This document shows, in pieces, positions 39,505 to 47,229 of a DNA stretch of 64,000 bases. Source of the stretch: Nonomuraea glycinis (lineage in GTDB: Bacteria > Actinomycetota > Actinomycetes > Streptosporangiales > Streptosporangiaceae); NCBI RefSeq assembly GCF_014646515.1, contig NZ_BMNK01000003.1:577456-641455 (forward strand), read 5' to 3'. The stretch's first letter is position 1. Each line of letters opens with the position of its first letter. The notes under the pieces are model-generated. The model was not told the DNA's origin. It did no database searches and saw only the letters and a list, made by a program, of their open reading frames with translations. A program made the translations under genes and the position numbers.

Positions 39505-42243
39505 TCAGGCGAGCAGGCCGTGCTTGCGGGCGGCCGCCGCCGCCTGGGTGCGGGTGGAGACGTCCAGTTTGGCGAGGATGTTGGACACGTGCACGCTCAC
39601 CGTCTTGGGGGCGATGAACAGCTGTGCGGCGATCTCCCGGTTGGTCAGGCCTTCGGCCACGAGGCGCAGGACCTCTACTTCCCTGGCCGTGAGGCCGCCC
39701 TCGGGGTCGCCGGTGCCGAAGCGGGCTCGTCTGCCGAACTCGGCCAGGGCCGCTTCGAGGGGTGCCGCTCGTAGCTTTCCGGCCTGCTCTCTGGCGTGCT
39801 CCCATTCGGCCTGCGCGGCCGGCCGGTCGCCGGTGGCCAGCAGGGCCTCTGCCAGGCGCCAGCGGGCTCTGGCCTCCTCGTAGACGAACCCGTACGAGAA
39901 GGACGTGACGACCTCGCGCCACAGGTCGGGGTCCAGGCGGCCGTGCACGCGGTGCCACTCCGCCTCCAGGCGCAGTGCCCAGGCCTGGCCTTCAGGGCCC
40001 AACTGGCCGCCCTCGCCGACCGGGCCGGTGGTGAGGGCGAAGCGGGCGCGGGACAGCAGGTCGTCGGCGCCCTCGGTGATGCCGAGGTCGGCCATGGCCC
40101 ACAGGCCGATGGCGGCGATGCGGATGGTGCCGGATTCGCCGGGGTCGAGGGTGGCGAGGGTGGCGTGGATGTGGTCGAGGGCGGTGGCGGGGTCGCCCTG
40201 CCAGAGGGCGTGCTCGGCGGCGAGGCCGCGGGAGATGTAGGCGACCAGGGCGTCGTGCCAGAAGGGGCGCAGCCAGGACAGCCGGTCCTCGACGGCGGGC
40301 AGGCCGCGGGCGACCTCGATGAACAGGGCGAAGGACGACAGGGTGGCCTCGGGGGCGGTGCCGACGCGGGCGCCGAAGCCACCGGCCACCGACTCGGCCT
40401 GATCCCACTCCCCCGCCACGTAGTGGATGAGGAAGCGCAGGAAGCGCAGGTCGGTGCCGTAGGTGCTCCACTTGAGGCCGCTTTCGACGGCGAGCCGGAT
40501 GCCTTCGTCGGCCACCTCCGCCGCCTCGGCGAGCAGGCCCTGCTCGTAGTGGATGCGGGCGTGGTGGAAGCGGGCTCGCAGGTCCATGGCCAGGTCGCCG
40601 GTGCTCTCGGCGGAGGCGGTCTCGACGAGGTCGTGGGCGGCGGCCATGTCGTGCCGGATCTCGGTGAAGGTGGCCAGCGTGAGCAGGGCGCCGACCTCGG
40701 CGTCCTTGGCGCCGGCGGTGCGGGCGGTGTCGAGCGCGCGGTGGGCGAGCTCCTCCACCTCGGCGTGGCGGTGGCCCCACAGGAGGGTGCGGGCGTAGGT
40801 GGCCAGGGCTCTGGCCAGGGCGATCTGGTCGAAGGCGGTTTGCACGGCGTGCTCGGCGGCGGCGATGGCGGCGTCGAAGTCGTCCGTCTCGAACAGGTAG
40901 TAGGCCAGGCGTTCGCTGACCTCGGAGGTGGGCGGCAGGGCGCGCAGGGCGGCGACGGCGCGGTGGTTGTCGCCGCTGTCGGCGGCCATGACGGCGCTGC
41001 GGAAGGCCAGCGCGACGCGGCTCTCCCCGGCGAGCTCGGCGGCGTCGGGAACCCGGTCCCACAGGCTGAGCGCCCGCTCGTAGTGGCTGTGGGCCTCGGC
41101 GGGCGCGCCGAGGCGCTCGGCCTGGCGGCCCGCCTCGGTGGAGGCGGCCAGCGCTCCGGCGAGGTCGTGGCTGGCCAGGTGGTGGTGGGCGAGCTCGGCG
41201 GGGGCGGTGAGCAGGCGGGCGAAGTCGGCGTGCAGGCGGGTGCGCTCGCCCGGCAGCAGGTCGGTGTAGACGACCTCCTGGAGGAGGGCGTGGCGGAAGG
41301 CGTAGCCGGGGCCCCGGACGCGCAGCAGGCCGCGCGAGACGATCTCGCGCACCGCCTCCTCGAAGTCGGCCAGAGGCAGGCCGGAGACCTCGCACAGCAG
41401 CTCGTCCTCGACGCGGCGGCCGGCCACGGCGGCGGCGCGCAGCACCTGCTGGCCCGCCGGGGACAGCACCTCGACCCGGGACATGAGCAGGCTGGCCAGC
41501 CCGTCGGGGAGGGTGTCGCCCTCGGCCACGGCGGCGAACAGCTCTTCGGCGTAGAAGGGATTGCCCTCGGCCCGGGTGACGATCATGCCGAGCGCGCGGG
41601 CGTCCACCGGCCCCAAAGTGCCGACATAATCGGACATGTCGCCGCTGTCCAGCGGGCCCAGCTCCACGTGCGTCACGCTGGGCAGCCGCTTGAGCTCGGC
41701 GAGGACCGAGCGCAGCGGGTGGCGGCGGTGCAGATCGTCGGTGCGGTAGGTGCCGACCACGCACACCCGCTCGGTCTGCACCATACGGCTGAGGAAGACC
41801 AGCAGGTCACGGGTGGAACGGTCGGCCCAGTGCAGGTCTTCGATCACGAACATCACCGGCTGGACCTCCGCCAGCAGCCCGAGCAGCGAGCCGAACAGCC
41901 GCTGCTGGGTGAGCCCGGCCGACGGCGCGCTCTCCGTGCCCGGCAGGAGCTGGCCGAGCATGGGGTGGGCGGCGGCCGCCTCGCGCACTCCCGGCTCCGC
42001 GCCGCGCAGCGCGTCGGCCAGCGGGAGGTAGGGCAGCGCGTCGCCGAGCTCGGCGCACTGGCCGACCAGCACGTTGAAACCGCGCCGGCGGGCCTCCGCG
42101 ACCAGCTCGGTGGCCAGCCGGGTCTTGCCGATGCCGGCGTCTCCGCCGACGAGCGCGACCCCCGCCGTGCCCGCGGCGGCCGCTTCGAGCACCCGCGAGA
42201 GCCGAGCGAGCTCGGCCGAGCGCCCGACGAGAGTTCCGTTCAC
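39505..42243 (-). CDS. Large ATP-binding LuxR-family regulator (LAL)
   Basis: 912 residues from ATG 42243. N-terminal AAA/STAND ATPase: LVGRSAELARLSRVLEAA, Walker A GGDAGIGKTRL, Walker B MFVIEDLHWAD. A long TPR-like helical sensor occupies residues about 330-840, and a LuxR HTH closes the protein (GLTAREVEVLRLVAEGLTNREIAAQLFIAPKTVSVHV). LAL proteins activate carbohydrate or secondary-metabolite genes when a ligand frees the ATPase. Neighbouring targets are not obvious; the divergent LysE exporter is the nearest candidate. Confidence 0.92.
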   Translation of the reverse strand: MNGTLVGRSAELARLSRVLEAAAAGTAGVALVGGDAGIGKTRLATELVAEARRRGFNVLVGQCAELGDALPYLPLADALRGAEPGVREAAAAHPMLGQLLPGTESAPSAGLTQQRLFGSLLGLLAEVQPVMFVIEDLHWADRSTRDLLVFLSRMVQTERVCVVGTYRTDDLHRRHPLRSVLAELKRLPSVTHVELGPLDSGDMSDYVGTLGPVDARALGMIVTRAEGNPFYAEELFAAVAEGDTLPDGLASLLMSRVEVLSPAGQQVLRAAAVAGRRVEDELLCEVSGLPLADFEEAVREIVSRGLLRVRGPGYAFRHALLQEVVYTDLLPGERTRLHADFARLLTAPAELAHHHLASHDLAGALAASTEAGRQAERLGAPAEAHSHYERALSLWDRVPDAAELAGESRVALAFRSAVMAADSGDNHRAVAALRALPPTSEVSERLAYYLFETDDFDAAIAAAEHAVQTAFDQIALARALATYARTLLWGHRHAEVEELAHRALDTARTAGAKDAEVGALLTLATFTEIRHDMAAAHDLVETASAESTGDLAMDLRARFHHARIHYEQGLLAEAAEVADEGIRLAVESGLKWSTYGTDLRFLRFLIHYVAGEWDQAESVAGGFGARVGTAPEATLSSFALFIEVARGLPAVEDRLSWLRPFWHDALVAYISRGLAAEHALWQGDPATALDHIHATLATLDPGESGTIRIAAIGLWAMADLGITEGADDLLSRARFALTTGPVGEGGQLGPEGQAWALRLEAEWHRVHGRLDPDLWREVVTSFSYGFVYEEARARWRLAEALLATGDRPAAQAEWEHAREQAGKLRAAPLEAALAEFGRRARFGTGDPEGGLTAREVEVLRLVAEGLTNREIAAQLFIAPKTVSVHVSNILAKLDVSTRTQAAAAARKHGLLA

Positions 42244-42345
42244 CCAGCCACTATGCCACGCGCCCCCGACATTCCCATTGGACCACGATCAGCGGCCGTG
42301 ATTGGCCCTGACGAGAGGACCAAAGTCGGCCTACGCTCAGCATTC

Positions 42346-42963
42346 GTGATCTCCCTGACAACGTTCGTCTTCTTCGTGCAAGCCTCGCTCGTCTTGGTGC
42401 TCATCCCAGGGCCCAACCATCTCTACATCACCGCCCGCGGCCTGGCCCAGGGCAGGACGGCGGCGCTGGCCAGCGCGTTCGGCGTGGAGGCCGGGACGCT
42501 CGTGCACATCGCCGTGGCCGCCGCCGGCCTGTCGTACGTCATCTCGCAGTCGGCGACACTGTTCGCGATCGTCAAGTGGGCGGGCGTCGCCTACCTGGTC
42601 TACCTCGGCGTGCGCGCCTTCACCGCCAAGCGGGAGACCGTCACGCAGGCCCCGCCTCCCCAGCCACTGCGCAAGATCTTCCTCGAAGGCGTCCTGGTCA
42701 ACGTGCTCAATCCCAAGGTGACGCTGTACTTCCTGGCGTTCCTGCCGCAGTTCCTGGAGCCGTCGGCGGGGCCGCCCGCGCCGCAGATCGTGGTGCTCGG
42801 GCTCACGCTGCTCGTCCTCGGTCTGCTGTCGGACCTGGCGTACGCGTTCGCGGCCGGCGCGCTCAGCGGCCGCCTGGAGCGCAAGGCCACCTCGATGCGG
42901 TACGTCAGCGGCGTCGTCTACCTGGGCCTGGGCATGGCCACGGCGTTCGCCGGGAGCAGATGA
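42346..42963 (+). CDS. LysE/RhtB-family amino acid exporter
   Basis: 205 residues from GTG 42346. Typical fold with six spans: FFVQASLVLVLIPGPNHLYITARGLAQGRTAAL (the GPN signature), AGTLVHIAVAAAGLSYVI, WAGVAYLVYLGVRAF, FLEGVLVNVLNPKVTLYFLAFLPQF, and two more to the C-terminus. No ribosome binding site is seen; TACGCT about 10 bases upstream suggests a leaderless transcript. Exports amino acids or similar small metabolites. Divergent from the LAL gene. Confidence 0.9.
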   Translation: MISLTTFVFFVQASLVLVLIPGPNHLYITARGLAQGRTAALASAFGVEAGTLVHIAVAAAGLSYVISQSATLFAIVKWAGVAYLVYLGVRAFTAKRETVTQAPPPQPLRKIFLEGVLVNVLNPKVTLYFLAFLPQFLEPSAGPPAPQIVVLGLTLLVLGLLSDLAYAFAAGALSGRLERKATSMRYVSGVVYLGLGMATAFAGSR

Positions 42964-42964
42964 C

Positions 42965-44161
42965 TCAAAAAGCCTCGGCCAGGGTCGCCGGGATGCGGTC
43001 GAGCACCGGGTGCGGCACCAGGCCATAGGCGTAGAAGTCCACCGCCATCGCCCCCGCCGCCTTCGCCCCCCGGGCCTTGGCCACGAGCCGGTCGGTGGAG
43101 TCGCTGTCCGGATATCCCGGCCGCAGCACCGCCCGCACCTCCCGGTCCTTGCCCACCGACCGCAGGTAGGCGCCGACGTCGTCGGCCACCCGGGCGGCAT
43201 CGCGAGCGTAGGCGAGCACGCCGAAGGCGGGCACCAGGTCGCCGAGCGCCACCAGGTCCACGCCGAGTTGCCAGGCGTCGTGCGCGGCCAGGCCGGGCGT
43301 CGGCAGGCCGTCGCGGTAGCCCTTGACGGCCCCGGTGGAGTCGATGAAGACCAGCTTGGAGCCCTCGGCGGCGACGGCGGAGGCGACCTCGGAGACGAGG
43401 GTGGTGACCGTCTCGGAGCGGGCGCGGGCGTAGGCGACGACGTCGGGGCCGGCGTAGGCGGTCAGCGCCGCCCTGGTCACCTCGCCCTGCGCGGGCGGGT
43501 CGCCGCCGAGCACGCCGCCGACGATCCTGGCGCACTCCTCGCGCGCCACCTCGGCGTCGACGCCGAGGTCGGCGGCCCGGCGCATGCAGTAGTCGCAGAA
43601 GCACAGGCCGAACAGGTAGGCGTCCATCGGCCCGAGCGGCACGAAGGAGCGCTCCGGCTTGAGCGGCCTGAAGTGCAGCGACTCGGCGACCACGCTGTCG
43701 ACGCCGAGCCTGGCGACGGCTCGGGCCAGCGCGACGGCGTACTCGCGCACGTCGGGGTGCGCGGGGCACAGGTCGGCCGGGGAGCCGCGGTCGCCGAAGC
43801 AGTCGCGTACGGTCACGTCGGGGTGCGCGGCGCCGATGGTGGCGTTGCGCAGGAACACGGTCCAGCCGTGCAGCGCGAGCCCACGCCTGGTGCAGGCCTC
43901 GCGCAGGCCGTCGAGGGCGTCCTGGTGCCCGGTCGCCGGCTTGAGCCGGCGGCCGGAGAACAGGTCGGGCGGCGGGGGGAAGTGCGCCCCCTCCCGGCGG
44001 ATGGTCAGCCTGGACAGTCCGTGCGGGGTGATGTCGCGGGAGGCGTGGTGCACGGCGCCTACAGTGACGCCGCGCACGCCGTACGCGCTGATCCTGTCGA
44101 GCACCCGCTCGACGCCCTCGCCGCGCAGGTCCTCGACGAAGACGTACACCGAACTGTCCAC
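42965..44161 (-). CDS. TIM-barrel protein of the D-amino-acid cluster
   Basis: 398 residues from an initiator at 44161. The sequence has glycosidase-like barrel features: YVFVEDLRGEGVERVLDRI, GLSRLTIRREGAHFPPPPDLF, VVAESLHFRPLKPE, DAYLFGLCFCDYCMRRA and LVFIDSTGAVKGYRDGL. The FCFCDYCM motif is like that of bacterial proteins annotated as alpha-amylase/GH-like hypotheticals. It is the last gene of the leftward D-amino-acid run, ten bases after RidA. Enzymatic role unknown. Confidence 0.65.
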   Translation of the reverse strand: MDSSVYVFVEDLRGEGVERVLDRISAYGVRGVTVGAVHHASRDITPHGLSRLTIRREGAHFPPPPDLFSGRRLKPATGHQDALDGLREACTRRGLALHGWTVFLRNATIGAAHPDVTVRDCFGDRGSPADLCPAHPDVREYAVALARAVARLGVDSVVAESLHFRPLKPERSFVPLGPMDAYLFGLCFCDYCMRRAADLGVDAEVAREECARIVGGVLGGDPPAQGEVTRAALTAYAGPDVVAYARARSETVTTLVSEVASAVAAEGSKLVFIDSTGAVKGYRDGLPTPGLAAHDAWQLGVDLVALGDLVPAFGVLAYARDAARVADDVGAYLRSVGKDREVRAVLRPGYPDSDSTDRLVAKARGAKAAGAMAVDFYAYGLVPHPVLDRIPATLAEAF

Positions 44162-44170
44162 GAAGCGACC

Positions 44171-44548
44171 TTACGCGCTCTTGTGGGCTACGAAGTCGAT
44201 CTCCACCAGGATGTCGAGCAGCTCGGAGCCGACGGTGGTGCGGACGGGGTACGGCTGGGTGAAGTAGGTCTTGTAGGCCTCGTTGTAGGCGGCGAAGTCC
44301 CGTTTGACGTGCTGGAGGTGGACGGTGGCCTTGATCACGTCGTCGAAGCCGAGGCCGTGCGCGGCGAGGACGGCGCCGAGGTTGCGCATGACCTGGTGGG
44401 TCTGGGTGGCCACGTCGGTGCCGACGAGTTCGCCGGCCGTGTCGAGCGGGCCCATGCCGGAGGTGTAGAGGAAGTCGCCGACGACGAGTCCCTGTGAGTA
44501 GGGGCCGATCGGGGCTGCCGCCTCGGCGGATCTGAGCTCCTTCTTCAT
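44171..44548 (-). CDS. RidA-family enamine/imine deaminase
   Basis: 125 residues from ATG 44548 (AGGAGCAGCC upstream). Typical signature: AAAPIGPYSQGLVVGDFLYTSGMGPLD, TDVATQTHQVMRNLGAVLAAHG, and YPVRTTVGSELLDILVEIDFVA. The Arg in PVRTTV and the conserved Glu near the end form the active-site pocket. RidA hydrolyses reactive 2-aminoacrylate-type products of PLP enzymes, which fits an operon with a D-threonine aldolase/D-serine dehydratase-like gene. Confidence 0.92.
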   Translation of the reverse strand: MKKELRSAEAAAPIGPYSQGLVVGDFLYTSGMGPLDTAGELVGTDVATQTHQVMRNLGAVLAAHGLGFDDVIKATVHLQHVKRDFAAYNEAYKTYFTQPYPVRTTVGSELLDILVEIDFVAHKSA

Positions 44549-44556
44549 GGCTGCTC

Positions 44557-45662
44557 CTAGAAGTGGGTGGTTATGGTGCCGCTGACCCGATAATCCCTCT
44601 CGATCAGCGGCAGGGACCGCCACTTGTCGAAAGCGGTACAGGGGTGGGAGATGCCGAAGGCCAGCAGATCCCCCGGGGCGAGCCCGTCGGCGTGCACGAT
44701 CGTGTGCTGGTCCTGCATGGCGACGACGGTGACGCCGTCGCGTCTGGGGATGGGCAGGCCCTCGTCGTAGGGGGCGTCGCGCTTGCCCATGCCGACGATC
44801 GCGAGGCCGGGCTCGGGGGTGGACAGCACCTGCGCCCACACTTCGAGCGCGGGCCGCAGCTCGCCGTCGAGGCGGTTGAAGGGGGTGCGGTCGCGGTAGT
44901 AGCCGTCGTCGTGGGTGACGTACGCGCCGCTGCGCAGCAGGATCCTGGCCTGGGTGGCGGCGAGGTGGCGGCCGATCACGTCGAACCACTGGCTGCCGCC
45001 GACGCTCAGGATCGGGGTACGGACCCGCAGATGCTCGACGGCCTCCTGCAGCGAGTCCAGATATTTCCGGACTTCGGCCGCCGACTTGAGCGCCCCCTCG
45101 TACCCGGCCACCCCCGCCAGCTCGACCCCGTCGGTCTCCTGCGCGTGCCGGGCCACGGCGAGCAGCTCGTCCAGCGTCCGGCACCCGGCCCGGCCACCGG
45201 CGTGCCCCAGCTCGGCCAGCACCCGGAACGGCCGCGAGCCGGCGTGCCGGGCCAGGATGTCCACCCCGGCCACCGAGTCCGCGAACGACAGGAACTCAAA
45301 ACCCGGATCCCGCTCCAGCTCCCCCGCCGCCCACCGCAGCCCGGCATGATCCGGCTCACCCCGAACCCGCGCACGGTCCTCGCCTGCCGCGACGTCGCGA
45401 CGGTCAGCCCCCACGCCCCCGCCGCGAGCTGCCGCGCGGCGATCTCCGGCGACAGGTGCGTCTTGGCGTGCGGCGCCAGCTCCAGCCCATGCTCACGGGC
45501 GAACGCCGCCATGGTCGCGATGTTGTGCTCCAGCGCCTCCCGGTGCACCACCATCACCGGAAACCCGAGCTCCCCGTCCAGCACGGAACCTTCCCGCACG
45601 GCACACCACCCCTCCTCAAGATCTTGTACGGCCCGCGACGCATGCGGATCCCGTACGGTCAT
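44557..45662 (-). pseudogene. Frameshifted D-threonine aldolase / D-serine dehydratase-like enzyme
   Basis: The N-terminal part (from ATG 45662) contains the PLP-lysine signature APHAKTHLSPEIAARQLAAGAWGLTVAT. It reads to GVSRIM at about 45345. The remainder continues in another frame from AGLRWAAGELERDPGFEFL to the stop at 44557, with the metal- and substrate-binding end DQHTIVHADGLAPGDLLAFGISHPCTAFDKW. At the join about seven residues normally present (LANxLVD) are missing, so a deletion of about 20 bases not divisible by three is likely. Full length would be about 370 residues, normal for the family. Confidence 0.8.
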
Positions 45663-45702
45663 CGCGGCCTGAGCTCGAAGATCCCGTACGGTCATCGCGG
45701 CC
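45647..45702. repeat. 23-base direct repeat at the dan-dta junction
   Basis: A 23-base unit containing CCCGTACGGTCATCGCGG is exactly repeated with a 33-base period (45647-45669 and 45680-45702). A weaker third copy starts near 45620. Each copy carries CAT, creating alternative ATG starts for the leftward gene. Confidence 0.7.
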
Positions 45703-47221
45703 GGAGTGCCCGGCCGGGGGTCGCGCCGGTCAGCTCGCCGCCCGCCAGCACCGGCCTGCCCGACACCACCACATCGTCCACCCCGCGAGCCAGCCTGCGC
45801 GGCGCGTCGTAGGTGGCCCGGTCCCCCACTGTCACCGGGTCGAACACCACCACGTCCGCGGCGAACCCGGCCCGCAGCAGCCCACGGTCCGCCAGCCCGA
45901 ACCGCCTGGCCGGATGCGAGGCCAGATGCACCACGGCCTGCTCCCACGTCCAGTCGCCCAGCTCGCGCACGTGCCGCCCGAGAAAGCGGGCGAAGGCCCC
46001 GAACGCCCGGGGATGCGGGTGCGCGCCCACGAAGATGCCGTCGGAGCCGCCGGTGTGCGACGGATGCCGCAGGACGCGGCGTACGGACTCCTCGCCCGCC
46101 GGGCCCTCGTCGGGGCGGGCGGCCACGCAGCCCGCCTCCAGCCGCGTCTCGATGAGCAGGCGGCGGCAGAACTCGCCGGGCTCCATGCCCGCCCGCTCCG
46201 CCGCGGCGACCATGGTCAGGCCCTCCGCCCACTCCAGGCCGGGGGCGTGCGAGATGGTCAGGCGCGGATAGGTCTGGGCCAGCTCCGGCCACCAGGCGTC
46301 GAGCTCGGCGGAGGCGATCATCTCCAGGGCCCGGTCCGTCTCCGCGCCCGGCACCTGCGGCGGCAGCGCGATCATCGCCAGGATCGTGCTGCCGCGCAGG
46401 TAGGGGTAGGTGTCGAAGGTCAGGTCGACGCCCTTGCCGAGCGCCTCGTCCACCAGCGGCAGCAGCACGTCGGCCGGGCCGTGCAGGTGGGAGACGTGCA
46501 CGGCGGCGCCGGACAGCTCGGCGATCTCCACGACCTCCGCCATGCCCACGCCCGCCCCGGAGCCGTATTCGCGCATGTGGGTGACGTAAGGCAGGCCACC
46601 GAGCGGGCGGCAGAGCTCGGCCAGCTCGGCGGCGGTGGCGTAGCGGCCCGGCAGGTATTCCAGGCCGGTGGACAGGCCGCACGCGCCCTCGGCCAGGCCG
46701 CGCTCCACGTGAGCCAGCATCAGGTCCAGGTCGTCCCGGGCGGCGTGGTGCGCCGCGGGGCCCATGATGTCGTAGCGGATCGTGCCGTGCGGCAGCAGGT
46801 AGGCGGTGTTGACGGCCACCGAGCGGTCGTAGCCGTCGAGCAGCTCGGCCACCGTGAGCGGGCCCTCCAGGAGCGGCCCGTTGACGGCGGCGAAGTAGCG
46901 GGAGGTGTAGGCGACGGTCTCGGCGGAGCCGGGGGCGAACGACAGCCCGTCCTGGCCGAGCACCATCGTCGTCACGCCCTGCCGCAGCGCCGCGAGCTGC
47001 ACCCCGGGGTCGAAGACCGCCGCGTCACCGTGCGCGTGGCAGTCGACGAACCCCGGCGCGACCAGCCGCCCCCCGGCATCGATCACCGACGCGGCCCGCG
47101 CCCCTTCGAGGCGGCCCACCGCCGCGATCCGGTCGCCGGAGATCGCCACGTCGGCCTTGTAAGGAGGCGCGCCGGTGCCGTCGAGCACCCGGCCACCGCT
47201 GATGACCACATCGAACGTCAC
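45692..47221 (-). CDS. N-acyl-D-amino-acid deacylase (D-aminoacylase family amidohydrolase)
   Basis: 509 residues from GTG 47221. Amidohydrolase features: MTFDVVISGGRVLDGTGAPPY, metal site GFVDCHAHGDAAVF, later HMREYGSG, HVSHLHGPADV, HPSHTGGSDGIFVG with the catalytic Asp, and the C-terminal strand AGFAADVVVFDP. Family members remove acyl groups from N-acyl-D-amino acids using zinc held by a Cys and His residues. It feeds the D-amino acid into the downstream (broken) D-amino-acid lyase and RidA. It starts only eight bases after the DUF4153/4173 gene, so expression may depend on the two-component operon. Confidence 0.9.
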   Translation of the reverse strand: MTFDVVISGGRVLDGTGAPPYKADVAISGDRIAAVGRLEGARAASVIDAGGRLVAPGFVDCHAHGDAAVFDPGVQLAALRQGVTTMVLGQDGLSFAPGSAETVAYTSRYFAAVNGPLLEGPLTVAELLDGYDRSVAVNTAYLLPHGTIRYDIMGPAAHHAARDDLDLMLAHVERGLAEGACGLSTGLEYLPGRYATAAELAELCRPLGGLPYVTHMREYGSGAGVGMAEVVEIAELSGAAVHVSHLHGPADVLLPLVDEALGKGVDLTFDTYPYLRGSTILAMIALPPQVPGAETDRALEMIASAELDAWWPELAQTYPRLTISHAPGLEWAEGLTMVAAAERAGMEPGEFCRRLLIETRLEAGCVAARPDEGPAGEESVRRVLRHPSHTGGSDGIFVGAHPHPRAFGAFARFLGRHVRELGDWTWEQAVVHLASHPARRFGLADRGLLRAGFAADVVVFDPVTVGDRATYDAPRRLARGVDDVVVSGRPVLAGGELTGATPGRALRPR

Positions 47222-47229
47222 CTATGGAT

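Noticed and set aside
39796..42963. Plus-strand 1055-codon open frame opposite the LAL gene
   Set aside because: Only its last 206 codons (from GTG 42346) encode a real protein, LysE; the rest is a shadow of the LAL gene.
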